In this document: positions 1 through 8,679 of the stretch, one piece after another
Layout of the letters: each line of letters starts with the position of its first letter
Numbering within the stretch: the first letter of the stretch is position 1
Origin: Photorhabdus bodei
GTDB taxonomy: Bacteria; Pseudomonadota; Gammaproteobacteria; Enterobacterales; Enterobacteriaceae
Direction of reading: 5' to 3'
Assembly (NCBI RefSeq): GCF_003287735.1
Contig: NZ_NSCM01000033.1
Coordinates: 1 to 52,596 of the forward strand
DNA: 52,596 nt
The notes under the pieces: model-generated
Seen by the model: only the letters and a program-made list of their open reading frames with translations
What the model was told of the DNA's origin: nothing
The model's database searches: none
Translations under genes and position numbers: made by a program

Positions 1-515
1 CCACGCAGGGGACGAAACTCGCTTATGGCTGGATGCGCAAAGGCCAGAAAACCGCGGTGAAAACCACGGGCAGCCGTACCCGTCTGAACCTGATGGGTGC
101 CCTGAATCTGGCCGATATCAGTAAAACAGTGGTACGCGAATATGACCGTATCGACAGTTATCATATCGCCGAGTTCTTCATTGCCCTGCGTGAAACCTAT
201 CCGGTCAGTCAGAAGGTTCATATTATCCTTGACGGAGCCGGTTACCACCGGAGTAAGCTGGTGAAAGACTGGGCTTATGTGATGAATATCGACCTTCATT
301 ACTTACCGCCATACAGCCCGAATCTGAACCTGATAGAAAGGCTGTGGAAAGTGATGAATGAACAGGTCAGAAATAACCATTATTTCGCCTCGACGACCTT
401 GTTCAGGCAGGCAATACATCGCTTTTTTACGGAAATATTACCGGAACTTGCCGGGAACCTGTCGTGCCGTATTAATGACAACTTCCAGGTTCTGAATCCT
501 GCATCTTCAAGTTAA
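1..515 (+). mobile_element. IS630-family transposase, C-terminal part (runs in from left edge)
   Basis: Open frame from the first bases to a stop at 513-515, so the gene begins before the window; the first internal ATG is at 33. The product is the catalytic half of an IS630-type DDE transposase. It shows an aspartate in 'IILDGAGYH' followed about 35 residues later by 'PPYSPNLNLIERLW', which carries the final Glu of the DDE triad. IS630 elements move by cut-and-paste into TA dinucleotides. The stop codon lies inside the element's right terminal inverted repeat (501-524). Whether this copy is intact cannot be judged because its 5' half is outside. Confidence 0.9.
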
Positions 516-524
516 ACGGGTATA
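501..524. repeat. Right terminal inverted repeat of the IS630 element
   Basis: Read on the minus strand, this 24-bp segment begins TATACCCGT and ends TTGAAGATGC. It matches 19 of 24 positions of the left end of the other IS630 copy at 52212-52235, which places the right IS boundary at the TA at 523-524. It also resembles the ends of the ERIC elements in this window. Confidence 0.8.
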
Positions 525-580
525 TTGAAAAAGTTAAATATAACCTTTTCTACAGCGTATTTTATGAATGATCTAAAAAA

Positions 581-1234
581 TCACTTCTTATGCGTCAGTT
601 TGGATATTGTCTGGCGATAAGCAAGTTCCAGCTTTTCACGACTGTCAGCCGTCACTTCAAGATCCTGCAATTGACCGTTATGAATACCGTAAACCCAACC
701 GTGGATCATCACTTTTTGGCCTCGTTTCCATGCTGCTTGCATAATGGTTGAGTGACCAAGGTTATATACTTGCTCAACAACGTTAATTTCGCACAGACGG
801 TTCAGACGCTCATTAGGGGGTAATTCACCTAGCATAGAACTGTGTTTATACCAAAGATCACGAATATGTAGCAGCCAGTTGTTAATCAACCCCAGTTCGG
901 TGCCATCAATCGCCGCTTCGATACCACCGCAACCGTAGTGTCCGCAGATAATGATATGTTCAACTTCCAGTACATCTACCGCATATTGAATAACTGAAAG
1001 ACAATTTAAGTCAGTATGAATAACCAGGTTTGCAACGTTTCTGTGAACAAATAAGTCACCGGGGGCGGCATCAATTAGTTTTTCTGCTGGTACCCGGCTG
1101 TCTGAACAACCAATCCATAAGAAATGAGGTTTTTGTGATTTTGCTAATTCTTTGAAAAAAATTGGATTTTCTTCGTTAACCGATTCTGACCACTGCTTGT
1201 TATTGGCAAGCAGCTCTTCTATTTTTTTCATCAT
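581..1234 (-). CDS. can: Beta-class carbonic anhydrase
   Basis: Cytoplasmic zinc enzyme interconverting CO2 and bicarbonate, needed for growth in air to supply bicarbonate to carboxylases. The 217-residue protein is close to E. coli Can over its full length. The zinc and active-site motifs are visible: CSDSR near residue 43, HRNVAN near 65, and HYGCGG near 98, giving the Cys-Asp-His-Cys ligand set. Two consecutive ATG codons (1232-1234 and 1229-1231) could start it; E. coli alignment does not decide between them. It is divergent from yadG, the same arrangement as in E. coli. Confidence 0.97.
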   Translation of the reverse strand: MMKKIEELLANNKQWSESVNEENPIFFKELAKSQKPHFLWIGCSDSRVPAEKLIDAAPGDLFVHRNVANLVIHTDLNCLSVIQYAVDVLEVEHIIICGHYGCGGIEAAIDGTELGLINNWLLHIRDLWYKHSSMLGELPPNERLNRLCEINVVEQVYNLGHSTIMQAAWKRGQKVMIHGWVYGIHNGQLQDLEVTADSREKLELAYRQTISKLTHKK

Positions 1235-1421
1235 GATTCATAGCCTGGTAGTGTTTCTTTAAGATAGAATCATATACAACATCAATTGAAATTTTAATAT
1301 TTTATTGCTGTTTGTTTTTAATCTTTCTGCTGTTTTTGCAAAGCAAGTCAGGCAGAAAAGGGGCATTATGTTTCCACATTACACGCAAAGGCGACCAGAT
1401 AATAAAGGTGTTTTGTAATTT

Positions 1422-2333
1422 ATGACTTATGCATTGGAGTTAACGCAGCTTACTAAGACTTACACTGATGGCGTTAAGGCGCTGCGTGGGATAGACCTGA
1501 ATGTGGAAGTTGGAGACTTCTACGCATTATTAGGCCCGAATGGTGCAGGGAAATCCACCACAATCGGTATTATTAGCTCTCTGGTAAACAAAAGCAGCGG
1601 TAAGGTTAAGGTGTTTGGCTATGATATCGATACTGATATTGTGAATGCTAAACGTCAATTAGGTCTTGTTCCGCAAGAATTTAACTTTAATCCGTTTGAG
1701 ACGGTGTTGCAGATTGTTCTCAATCAGGCCGGTTACTATGGTGTACCGCGAAAAGTGGCTCAAGCCAGAGCGAAAACTTATCTGTCGCAGTTAGATCTGT
1801 GGGAAAAACGCAATCAACGGGCGATTCGTTTGTCTGGTGGGATGAAACGACGTCTGATGATTGTACGTGCGTTGATGCATCAGCCTAAATTATTGATCCT
1901 TGATGAACCGACTGCCGGTGTTGATATTGAACTTCGTCGCTCTATGTGGAATTTTTTGCAAGAGCTGAATGCTCAGGGAACGACAATTATTCTAACGACT
2001 CACTATCTGGAAGAAGCAGAAATGCTGTGCCGTAATATTGGTATTATTCAGCATGGTGAATTGGTGGAAAACACCAGTATGAAAAATTTACTCAGTCGGG
2101 TGGAATCTGAAACATTCTTCTTCGATCTGGCAACACAAAACCCAATTCTTGAACTAGTAGGATATGATTATCGACTGCTGGATGCCTCTACTTTGGAAGT
2201 GGATGTTCAACGTGGTCAGGGAATAAATAGCGTATTTACCCAATTAAGTGCTCAGGGTATTCATATTTTGAGTATGCGTAATAAAGCGAACCGTCTGGAA
2301 GAGTTATTTGTCAGCTTGGTGAGCAACAAATAA
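1422..2333 (+). CDS. yadG: ABC-2 type exporter, ATP-binding subunit YadG
   Basis: ATPase of a two-gene ABC exporter of unknown substrate. Walker A (GPNGAGKST, about residues 38-46), signature LSGGMKRRL, Walker B (LLILDEPTAGVD) and the switch histidine (TTHYLEEAE) are all present in order. Length 303 residues against 308 in E. coli. A GGAGATAGTAA stretch after its stop provides the ribosome binding site for yadH 11 bp downstream, so the two form one operon. Confidence 0.95.
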   Translation: MTYALELTQLTKTYTDGVKALRGIDLNVEVGDFYALLGPNGAGKSTTIGIISSLVNKSSGKVKVFGYDIDTDIVNAKRQLGLVPQEFNFNPFETVLQIVLNQAGYYGVPRKVAQARAKTYLSQLDLWEKRNQRAIRLSGGMKRRLMIVRALMHQPKLLILDEPTAGVDIELRRSMWNFLQELNAQGTTIILTTHYLEEAEMLCRNIGIIQHGELVENTSMKNLLSRVESETFFFDLATQNPILELVGYDYRLLDASTLEVDVQRGQGINSVFTQLSAQGIHILSMRNKANRLEELFVSLVSNK

Positions 2334-2344
2334 GGAGATAGTAA

Positions 2345-3115
2345 ATGATTCAGTTGTACTGGGTGGCGCTAAAAACTATCTGGATTAAAGAAATTACCCG
2401 TTTTGGTCGTATCTGGGTACAGACTTTATTACCGCCGGTTATTACCATGTCGCTCTATTTTATTATCTTCGGTAGCTTGATTGGTTCGCGTATTGGAGAA
2501 ATGGGCGGTGTCGATTATATGCAGTTTATTGTCCCTGGCCTTATTATGATGGCAGTGATTACTAACTCTTATGCCAATGTTTCTTCCTCCTTCTTTGGTG
2601 CGAAATTTCAGCGCAGTATTGAGGAATTATTGGTGGCGCCGGTTCCGACACACATAGTGATTGTGGGGTTTGTTGGTGGTGGTGTTGCCCGTGGTGTCAG
2701 CGTCGGTATTCTGGTGACATTGGTTTCTCTATTTTTTGTGCCGCTTCATATTCATGCGTGGTGGATGATTGTTGTCACGTTGTTGATGACCTCCATTTTG
2801 TTCTCACTAGGGGGGTTGCTGAATTCGATTTTTGCTAAAACATTTGATGATATCAGCATTATTCCGACCTTCGTATTAACGCCACTGACTTATCTTGGTG
2901 GGGTATTTTATTCATTGACATTATTACCCCCATTTTGGCAAGCGGTTTCCAAGTTGAACCCGATCGTTTATATGATTAGTGGTTTCCGTTATGGTTTCTT
3001 GGGGATTACTGATGTTTCTTTGATAATTACGTTGGGTGTTTTGACTGCATTTATTGTGGTTTTTTATCTTGTTGCTTGGTATTTAATTGAAACAGGGCGG
3101 GGATTGAGAACTTAA
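2345..3115 (+). CDS. yadH: ABC-2 type exporter, permease subunit YadH
   Basis: Inner-membrane partner of YadG. The 256-residue protein has about six hydrophobic segments and the ABC-2 permease layout, with an amphipathic N-terminus (KTIWIKEITRFGRIW) before the first membrane span and a short cytosolic tail. It is immediately downstream of yadG with a good Shine-Dalgarno (AAGGAGA). The transported substrate is not indicated by the sequence. The gene converges on panD. Confidence 0.95.
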   Translation: MIQLYWVALKTIWIKEITRFGRIWVQTLLPPVITMSLYFIIFGSLIGSRIGEMGGVDYMQFIVPGLIMMAVITNSYANVSSSFFGAKFQRSIEELLVAPVPTHIVIVGFVGGGVARGVSVGILVTLVSLFFVPLHIHAWWMIVVTLLMTSILFSLGGLLNSIFAKTFDDISIIPTFVLTPLTYLGGVFYSLTLLPPFWQAVSKLNPIVYMISGFRYGFLGITDVSLIITLGVLTAFIVVFYLVAWYLIETGRGLRT

Positions 3116-3146
3116 TTGTAGATTATTTTGTTATTAAGTGGTGGTG

Positions 3147-3193
3147 AATGGGTAGGGGAAGTTTACTTGCAATGTCTTCACAACCTACCCATT
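3147..3193. terminator. Long-stem hairpin between converging yadH and panD
   Basis: AATGGGTAGG (3147-3156) pairs perfectly with CCTACCCATT (3184-3193) across a 27-nt loop. It lies in the 99-bp gap between the converging yadH and panD stop codons, where a bidirectional terminator is expected. Neither side is followed by a strong T tract, so factor-independent termination is not certain. Confidence 0.4.
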
Positions 3194-3214
3194 ATTGAGC
3201 GCTTAAATTAATAT

Positions 3215-3595
3215 TTAAGCTACCTGAACTGGCACGGCTTTAGCTATACGGCTCATAATATTATCACTGTCGAAGTAAGCGATATTAGGCTTATGATGAC
3301 GGGCATCTTCGTTAGGGATTTGTACATATGAGCAAATAATTAGCTTATCACCTACCGCGGCACGGCGTGCTGCTGCTCCGTTAACTGAAATTATTCTAGA
3401 ACCACGTTCAGCGGCGATAGCATAAGTGGAAAAACGCTCGCCGTTATCCACGTTATAGATATCAATAGCTTCATATTCCAGAATACCGGCTGCATCCATG
3501 AAATTCTGATCAATTGCACAGGAACCTTCATAATGCAAATCTGCCTGAGTGACTTTCACCCGGTGCAATTTCCCCTGTAGCATCGTACGCAACAT
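3215..3595 (-). CDS. panD: Aspartate 1-decarboxylase
   Basis: Makes beta-alanine from L-aspartate for pantothenate and coenzyme A. The enzyme is made as a pro-protein cut between Gly24 and Ser25 to form the pyruvoyl cofactor; the cleavage site is visible as HYEGSCAID with G24-S25. Length is 126 residues, the same as E. coli. It is the last gene of the minus-strand panB-panC-panD group. In E. coli panD is separated from panC by an unrelated gene (yadD); here only 67 bp separate them. Confidence 0.97.
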   Translation of the reverse strand: MLRTMLQGKLHRVKVTQADLHYEGSCAIDQNFMDAAGILEYEAIDIYNVDNGERFSTYAIAAERGSRIISVNGAAARRAAVGDKLIICSYVQIPNEDARHHKPNIAYFDSDNIMSRIAKAVPVQVA

Positions 3596-3662
3596 GGTTT
3601 TTCTCCTGATTCGATGACAACTTAGAACTTTTTTGCATCAATAACGCCTGATACAACGGCGA

Positions 3663-4517
3663 TTATTGCGTTAAATCTACTTGCTGATTATCGATCAAAC
3701 GGGTTTGACCTAACCAGGCAGCCATTAGAATAACGGCTTTTTTGCTTTCGGTATTTAACGGTGCCAATGTTTCGGCGTCACGGATAAACAACTCATCAGG
3801 TACAAAACCCGTTTCGTGTAGTTGTGCGGAAGCTTGAATGAGCAATTGTTCTGTGTGGCATTCACCCTGTGCCATTTTTTCAGCGATAGATCGCATGATC
3901 TTGCTGAATTCTGGGGCGATTCGACGTTCATCGGCTGTTAAATTGTTATTACGCGAACTGAGAGCCAGGCCATTTTTGTCGCGCACAGTAGGTACTGAAA
4001 CCAGCGTAATATCATAAGCCAGGTCGGCGATCATTTTGCGAATAAGTTGTAATTGTTGAAAATCTTTTTCGCCAAAGTAGGTTAAATCTGGTTGCACTAG
4101 ATTGAATAGTTTGCTCACCACGGTTGAAACACCACGGAAATGACCGGGACGACTGGCCCCTTCCAGCATGGTAGAAAGCCCAGGAACTTCAACATAAGTC
4201 TGATGTTCCATACCATCAGGGTATATTTCCTTATCAGCAGGAGCAAATACCAGATCGACACCGTGTTGATGAAGTTTTTCGCAATCTTCCTGTAAAGTGC
4301 GGGGATATTTTGCCAGATCATCCTGACGATTAAACTGCATCGGGTTGACGAAAATAGAGACGATCACAATATCTGCTTGCCCTTTGGCTGTATCGACTAA
4401 CGTCATATGGCCGTCGTGCAAGTTACCCATTGTTGGCACCAGTGCAATGCGTTTTCCTTCCTGACGCCAGCGGCGGATTTCACGGCGTAGAATCGGTACA
4501 GTTTCGACAATCAACAT
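3663..4517 (-). CDS. panC: Pantothenate synthetase (pantoate--beta-alanine ligase)
   Basis: ATP-dependent joining of pantoate and beta-alanine to give pantothenate. The nucleotidyltransferase HxGH motif is present as LHDGH near residue 34, and the KMSKS-like loop as LSSRNN near 187. Length 284 residues is standard. It sits between panD (67 bp downstream) and panB; the gap to panB is widened to 174 bp by an ERIC element, which is unusual because panB and panC are normally tightly spaced. Confidence 0.97.
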   Translation of the reverse strand: MLIVETVPILRREIRRWRQEGKRIALVPTMGNLHDGHMTLVDTAKGQADIVIVSIFVNPMQFNRQDDLAKYPRTLQEDCEKLHQHGVDLVFAPADKEIYPDGMEHQTYVEVPGLSTMLEGASRPGHFRGVSTVVSKLFNLVQPDLTYFGEKDFQQLQLIRKMIADLAYDITLVSVPTVRDKNGLALSSRNNNLTADERRIAPEFSKIMRSIAEKMAQGECHTEQLLIQASAQLHETGFVPDELFIRDAETLAPLNTESKKAVILMAAWLGQTRLIDNQQVDLTQ

Positions 4518-4540
4518 TGCTTAATACTCCTTCATGTGTT

Positions 4541-4663
4541 TATACCCGTCATCTTTCAAGCTGCCTCTTTGTTGGCTGCACTCACCCCGGTCACATAGTT
4601 ATCTATGCTCCCGGGGATTCGTTCCCTTGCCGTCGCGATGCATCTTGAAATCCATAGGGTATA
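4541..4663. repeat. ERIC element, copy 1 (panC-panB gap)
   Basis: 123-bp Enterobacterial Repetitive Intergenic Consensus copy. It begins TATACCCGTCATC and ends CATAGGGTATA, and carries the ERIC core (CCCCGGTCACATAG, then CTCCCGGGGATTC on this strand). It lacks one 4-bp ACTC unit present in the three 127-bp copies at 10182, 22682 and 23573. It lies within the panB-panC transcription unit, so it is transcribed as a long imperfect hairpin in that mRNA. Confidence 0.9.
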
Positions 4664-4691
4664 CAGCCTTCGGGCTAACAAGGGTAATTTA

Positions 4692-5483
4692 TTAATAAAA
4701 TGAGTGTTCTTTACCTGGGTAGGCACCGCTTTCCACTTGTTCTTTATATAAGCGGATGGCATCACGTATATTTCCTGCTTCTTCAAGGAAGTTTTTCACA
4801 AATTTAGGGGGGCTTACGGTAATGCCTAGTGCGTCATGCATCACTAAAACTTGCCCATCAGTCACATTACCGGCACCAATACCAATTACCGGGATCTGTA
4901 ATTCATCGGTGATACGTTTAGCTAAATCAACAGGTACGCATTCTAGCACCAGTAGTTGTATGCCTGCTTTTTCTAAGGTAATGGCATCTTTTATCAATTG
5001 ATTCGCTGATATTTCATCACGTCCTTGAACTTTATAACCGCCAAGAATATGGACTGATTGAGGAGTTAGCCCTAAATGAGCGCAAACGGGTACAGAACGC
5101 TCGGTAAGCATGCTAATGGTATCGTATAACCAGCCACCGCCTTCAAGTTTCACCATGTTAGCGCCAGCACGCATAAGCTTGGCTGCGTTTTCACAACTTT
5201 GCTCTGGTGTGGCATAACTCATGAAGGGCATATCGGCAATGATAAAAGTATAAGGTGCTCCGGCACGGACGCAACGAGTATGATAGACAATATCTTCAAC
5301 TGTCACTGGAATGGTGGTATCAGCCCCTTGCACAGTCATACCCAGTGAGTCACCAACCAGCATGACATCGATACCTTGCTCGGCAAACAGGTGGGCAAAG
5401 CTGGCGTCATAAGCGGTAATAGTTGCGAATTTACGTTTTTCTTTTTTGAGCTGATTCAGATCAGTCATGGTTATTGGTTTCAT
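4692..5483 (-). CDS. panB: 3-methyl-2-oxobutanoate hydroxymethyltransferase
   Basis: First committed step to pantoate: transfer of a hydroxymethyl group from 5,10-methylene-tetrahydrofolate to alpha-ketoisovalerate. Length 263 residues as in E. coli. The Mg-binding region VMLVGDSLGM (Asp near 45), DMPFMSY (Asp near 84) and the KLEGG loop with the metal Glu near 114 are all visible. It starts the pan group on the minus strand, followed by an ERIC element and then panC. Confidence 0.97.
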   Translation of the reverse strand: MKPITMTDLNQLKKEKRKFATITAYDASFAHLFAEQGIDVMLVGDSLGMTVQGADTTIPVTVEDIVYHTRCVRAGAPYTFIIADMPFMSYATPEQSCENAAKLMRAGANMVKLEGGGWLYDTISMLTERSVPVCAHLGLTPQSVHILGGYKVQGRDEISANQLIKDAITLEKAGIQLLVLECVPVDLAKRITDELQIPVIGIGAGNVTDGQVLVMHDALGITVSPPKFVKNFLEEAGNIRDAIRLYKEQVESGAYPGKEHSFY

Positions 5484-5572
5484 TATTTATCTTCCTTCTC
5501 CTGCAATTTTTCTTGTTATGTACAGAAATCGGCCACGGACTGAACTGAGATCCCTATATGTAATGATTAGAA

Positions 5573-6067
5573 TCAGAGCTGCGGTTGCAGCCAGAGTGTC
5601 AGGCCGTTTTCTGGGATGTGTTTCAGTCTTTCAGATAAAGCTTCCCCATCAGGAAATATAAGATCAGGGGCAATTTCAGCTAACGGGTAGAGCATAAATT
5701 CGCGCTGTTTTAGTCCGTAGTGAGGCACTGTCAATCGTTCGGTAGTAATCACCTGATCACCAAATAGCATGATATCCAGATCGAGGGTTCTTGGCCCCCA
5801 GCGTTCATCTTTTCTTACCCGTCCCTGGGCCAGTTCAATCGCCTGAGTGTGATTGAGTAATTCTTCCGGTGTTAGCGTGGTTTCCAGCGCGACTGCCGTA
5901 TTCAGAAAATCAGGTTGATTCTGCGGCCCCATCGGTTTAGTCCGATACAGTGAGGAGCAGGCAATACATTCTGTTTCCGGTAAATCTTTTAATGCAGCAA
6001 GTGCATTTTTTACTTGCTGCATAGGTTCTGCCAGATTGCTACCAACAGCGATATAAACACGAGCCAT
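5573..6067 (-). CDS. folK: 6-hydroxymethyl-7,8-dihydropterin pyrophosphokinase
   Basis: Folate synthesis enzyme that transfers pyrophosphate from ATP to the pterin. The HPPK signatures YIAVGSNL at the N-terminus and GPRTLDLDIMLFGD (substrate and Mg binding aspartates near 96 and 98) are clear. Length is 164 residues. It begins 6 bp after the pcnB stop, so it is translated from the pcnB mRNA, as in other enterobacteria. Confidence 0.97.
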   Translation of the reverse strand: MARVYIAVGSNLAEPMQQVKNALAALKDLPETECIACSSLYRTKPMGPQNQPDFLNTAVALETTLTPEELLNHTQAIELAQGRVRKDERWGPRTLDLDIMLFGDQVITTERLTVPHYGLKQREFMLYPLAEIAPDLIFPDGEALSERLKHIPENGLTLWLQPQL

Positions 6068-6073
6068 AATTTA

Positions 6074-7612
6074 TTAGCTGTTCCTGCTCAGTCTTGGTTT
6101 ATAGTGACGGCGAGGCCGTGTACGACGACGAACAATCTCACTGCCCAGTTCAGAAATCATACTCCGTTGCTGTGATGCATTGACTTGCTGAAATTCTCCC
6201 CACCAATCGACAAGATCTTTTAGCTCATTGCGATTTTCAACATTGGCTCTCAGTTCCAGCAAATCATAGGCAGCACGGAATTTAGGGTGTTCCATCAGTT
6301 TATTTGCCCGCTTACCATGACGGCGTGGCAGACGTAACTGTAATTGCCAGATATCACGCATGATGGTTGTCAGGCGCTTAGGAATGGCAATGGAGTGGCA
6401 TTGCTCATCCAGAATGTCATTCATCGCCAATGCAAAAGCATCGTAGTAAGCCAGGCCACCTTCTTGAGACAGCTTTTCCGCATGTTCAACCAGTGGATAC
6501 CAGAGCATTGCGGCGAACAAAAACGCCGGGTTAACCCGTTTATCATTTTGTAACCGGTAATCGGTATTCTTCAAAACCTGATTGAGTATACGTTCCATTG
6601 GCGAATCGTTATTTTCGGTGAAATAGCGTTGAACCAATGGGAAAAGTGGTTGAAATAGGCGGTATTCGCGCAGAAGTTTATAAGTGCTGTAACCTTGACC
6701 AGTTTGTAAAAGTTTTAAAGATTCTTCAAACAGACGGGCAGGTGGAATATTACTCAGCAGAAAAGCCAAACGAGAAATAGGTTCGGCGGTACCTTCGCTG
6801 ATGGTCATATTCAGTTTGCTAGCGAAACGGATCGCACGCAGCATTCTTACTGGATCTTCCCGATAGCGGGTTTCAGGATCGCCAATCAAGCGGATAATAC
6901 CGGTTTCCAGATCATGAAGGCCACCGGCATAATCACGCAGAGAGAAATCATTGATACCGTAATAGAGGCTGTTTATGGTGAAATCGCGGCGCATAGCATC
7001 TTCTTCAATTGAGCCGAAGATGTTATCCCGCAGTAGCATGCCGCTTTGTGCTTGTTGTGATTGATTTTTATCATCAGAACCCGTTTGTTCATGTGGACCA
7101 CGGAATGTTGCGACTTCAATCACTTCCTGACCAAACATAATATGAGCTAAGCGAAAGCGGCGTCCAACCAGACGGCAGTTACGAAATAATTTACGCACCT
7201 GTTCTGGTGTGGCATTGGTGGCAATATCAAAATCTTTCGGTTTTGTACCGAGTAATAAGTCACGGACACCACCGCCAACCAAATAGGCTTCAAAACCGGA
7301 TTTATTCAAACGGTAAAGGACTTTCAGTGCATTTTCACTGATATCCCTGCGGGAAATACAATGTTGTTCCCGTGGAATTATCGTTATCGATAAATTCGAA
7401 TGAGGATTCTCCTGTTCAACCTTCCTTGGTGTCTCCACATTGGATAAGAGTTGATAAGGGTTTTGGCGATTAGAGTGAAGAGTTATGTACTCTTCCTGAG
7501 CAGAACGGTCAGATCTGGTGACTGGCCTTTCACTGGCTGCCTGTAGTTCGCGGTTATTTTTCCCTTCGCGGATCAATAAGTTACGGCAGAAATTTGCTAC
7601 TCGGTTAAAAAT
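6074..7612 (-). CDS. pcnB: Poly(A) polymerase I, AUU start
   Basis: Adds 3' poly(A) tails to RNA, marking it for decay and controlling plasmid antisense RNAs. The nucleotidyltransferase fold shows VGGGVRDLLLG followed by DFDIATNATP (metal aspartates), and RRDFTINSL. The start at 7612 is chosen because the conserved N-terminus (xFNRVANFCR, E. coli MFTRVANFCR) begins at an ATT codon, preceded by GAGG at 6 nt; E. coli pcnB is known to use AUU. An in-frame ATG at 7639 and a TTG at 7648 lie upstream but lack a good Shine-Dalgarno. From ATT the protein has 512 residues, longer than the roughly 465 of E. coli, because of a low-complexity insert of about 50 residues (roughly 15-65). Confidence 0.93.
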   Translation of the reverse strand: MFNRVANFCRNLLIREGKNNRELQAASERPVTRSDRSAQEEYITLHSNRQNPYQLLSNVETPRKVEQENPHSNLSITIIPREQHCISRRDISENALKVLYRLNKSGFEAYLVGGGVRDLLLGTKPKDFDIATNATPEQVRKLFRNCRLVGRRFRLAHIMFGQEVIEVATFRGPHEQTGSDDKNQSQQAQSGMLLRDNIFGSIEEDAMRRDFTINSLYYGINDFSLRDYAGGLHDLETGIIRLIGDPETRYREDPVRMLRAIRFASKLNMTISEGTAEPISRLAFLLSNIPPARLFEESLKLLQTGQGYSTYKLLREYRLFQPLFPLVQRYFTENNDSPMERILNQVLKNTDYRLQNDKRVNPAFLFAAMLWYPLVEHAEKLSQEGGLAYYDAFALAMNDILDEQCHSIAIPKRLTTIMRDIWQLQLRLPRRHGKRANKLMEHPKFRAAYDLLELRANVENRNELKDLVDWWGEFQQVNASQQRSMISELGSEIVRRRTRPRRHYKPRLSRNS

Positions 7613-7622
7613 GGTACACCTC
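7610..7622 (-). promoter_or_regulatory. Shine-Dalgarno and AUU start codon of pcnB
   Basis: On the minus strand GAGG (7619-7622) is followed after 6 nt by ATT (7610-7612), where the conserved PcnB N-terminus begins. AUU starts are poorly initiated and sensitive to IF3, and limit expression in E. coli pcnB, where they are well documented. Confidence 0.7.
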
Positions 7623-7666
7623 GATAAGTAACTAATCATATAAAACAAATAAAAAACAGCGGCTAA

Positions 7667-8617
7667 TCATAGCCTACTGTGTATTTTTTGAGAATGGTTG
7701 TTATGACTAACCGTAACTTTATTCATGTTATCTATGTGCATTTTACCTTGTCGTGGAATTCGATCCAGATCCCAACGTGCTGTTGCTTTTTGCAACAATT
7801 GATCACGAGAAAGATCTTGCCAGTTTTCTATAACAGATTGATTAAGGAAAGATAATGCCTCAATCAGTAATGGCCGGGGATCATCCAATGGAATCGGCTG
7901 AGCATGATTCTGTTTGGAAAGTTTATTGCCGTCCTTATTCAGAGCGAGTGGTAAATGAATATAGTCAGGTATTTTGAGATTTAACTGCTGATAAAGCGCA
8001 ATCTGGCGGACAGTTGGTTCAATCAAATCTGCCCCTCTTACCACCTCAGTCACCCCTTGGTAATCATCATCAATAACAACCACTAAATTATAGGCAAATA
8101 AACCGTCACGACGGTGAATAATAAAATCTTCTTCAGCCATGACCGGATCGGCGTTCAGATATCCTTGTAATTTATCTTCAAAACCGTAAACCGGATGACG
8201 CTGTTTGAATCGAATTGCTGCATGATCAATGGGCAAATTTAATTCACGACAGTTTCTATCATAAAAACCATTAATCTGATGAATGCGTTGACGGGTACAG
8301 GTGCAGTAATAACTTAAACCTTGTTGTTGCAATTGATTAAGGACATGGCGATAAGCCTCATGGCGTTGAGACTGATAGAGAATTTCACCATCCCAATGTA
8401 AACCATAATGTTCAAGTGCGTGAAGAATACGGCTGGCAGCACCGGGAACTTCTCTGGGCGGATCAATATCATCAATACGTATCAGCCACTTTCCCTGACA
8501 AGCACGGGCTTGCAAATAGCTGCCAATGGCAGTGATTAATGAACCAAAATGCAGGTCACCAGAAGGTGATGGGGCGAAACGCCCAATATAAGCTTGGGGA
8601 CGTTCAGATTTTATCAT
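7667..8617 (-). CDS. gluQ: Glutamyl-queuosine tRNA(Asp) synthetase
   Basis: A shortened glutamyl-tRNA synthetase paralogue that glutamylates the queuosine base in tRNA-Asp instead of charging a tRNA 3' end. It has the class I signature as HFGS in place of HIGH (about residue 22), the KLSKQ loop near 235, and the Cys-rich zinc site YYCTCTR, then YDRNC. The anticodon-binding C-terminal half of GltX is absent, giving 316 residues. It lies between dksA and pcnB, the standard enterobacterial position. Confidence 0.95.
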   Translation of the reverse strand: MIKSERPQAYIGRFAPSPSGDLHFGSLITAIGSYLQARACQGKWLIRIDDIDPPREVPGAASRILHALEHYGLHWDGEILYQSQRHEAYRHVLNQLQQQGLSYYCTCTRQRIHQINGFYDRNCRELNLPIDHAAIRFKQRHPVYGFEDKLQGYLNADPVMAEEDFIIHRRDGLFAYNLVVVIDDDYQGVTEVVRGADLIEPTVRQIALYQQLNLKIPDYIHLPLALNKDGNKLSKQNHAQPIPLDDPRPLLIEALSFLNQSVIENWQDLSRDQLLQKATARWDLDRIPRQGKMHIDNMNKVTVSHNNHSQKIHSRL

Positions 8618-8640
8618 ATGGAGATCAGTGGGGTTGTTTA

Positions 8641-8663
8641 TACGGCGTCATAAAGACGCCGTA
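8641..8663 (-). terminator. Hairpin between dksA and gluQ
   Basis: A perfect 9-bp stem TACGGCGTC/GACGCCGTA with a 5-nt loop lies 17 bp past the dksA stop and before gluQ. It is placed where a dksA terminator or attenuator is expected. On the minus strand it is followed by TAAACAAC, not a T run, so termination may be partial, allowing read-through into gluQ. Confidence 0.55.
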
Positions 8664-8679
8664 TTCGGAACACCATTAA

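Noticed and set aside
3147..3193. CRISPR-like or other regular repeat array anywhere in the window
   Set aside because: No regularly spaced short repeats were found; the repeats present are ERIC copies, IS ends and the cpm-flanking duplication.
4556..4786. 76-residue minus-strand ORF spanning the ERIC element and the panB end
   Set aside because: It is made of ERIC sequence and out-of-frame panB; the same ERIC-derived peptide string recurs at 22653-22862, showing it is a repeat shadow.
7613..7648. Upstream TTG (7648) or ATG (7639) as the pcnB start
   Set aside because: Neither has a Shine-Dalgarno and the extra residues are not conserved, whereas ATT at 7612 has GAGG at 6 nt and matches the E. 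coli start.
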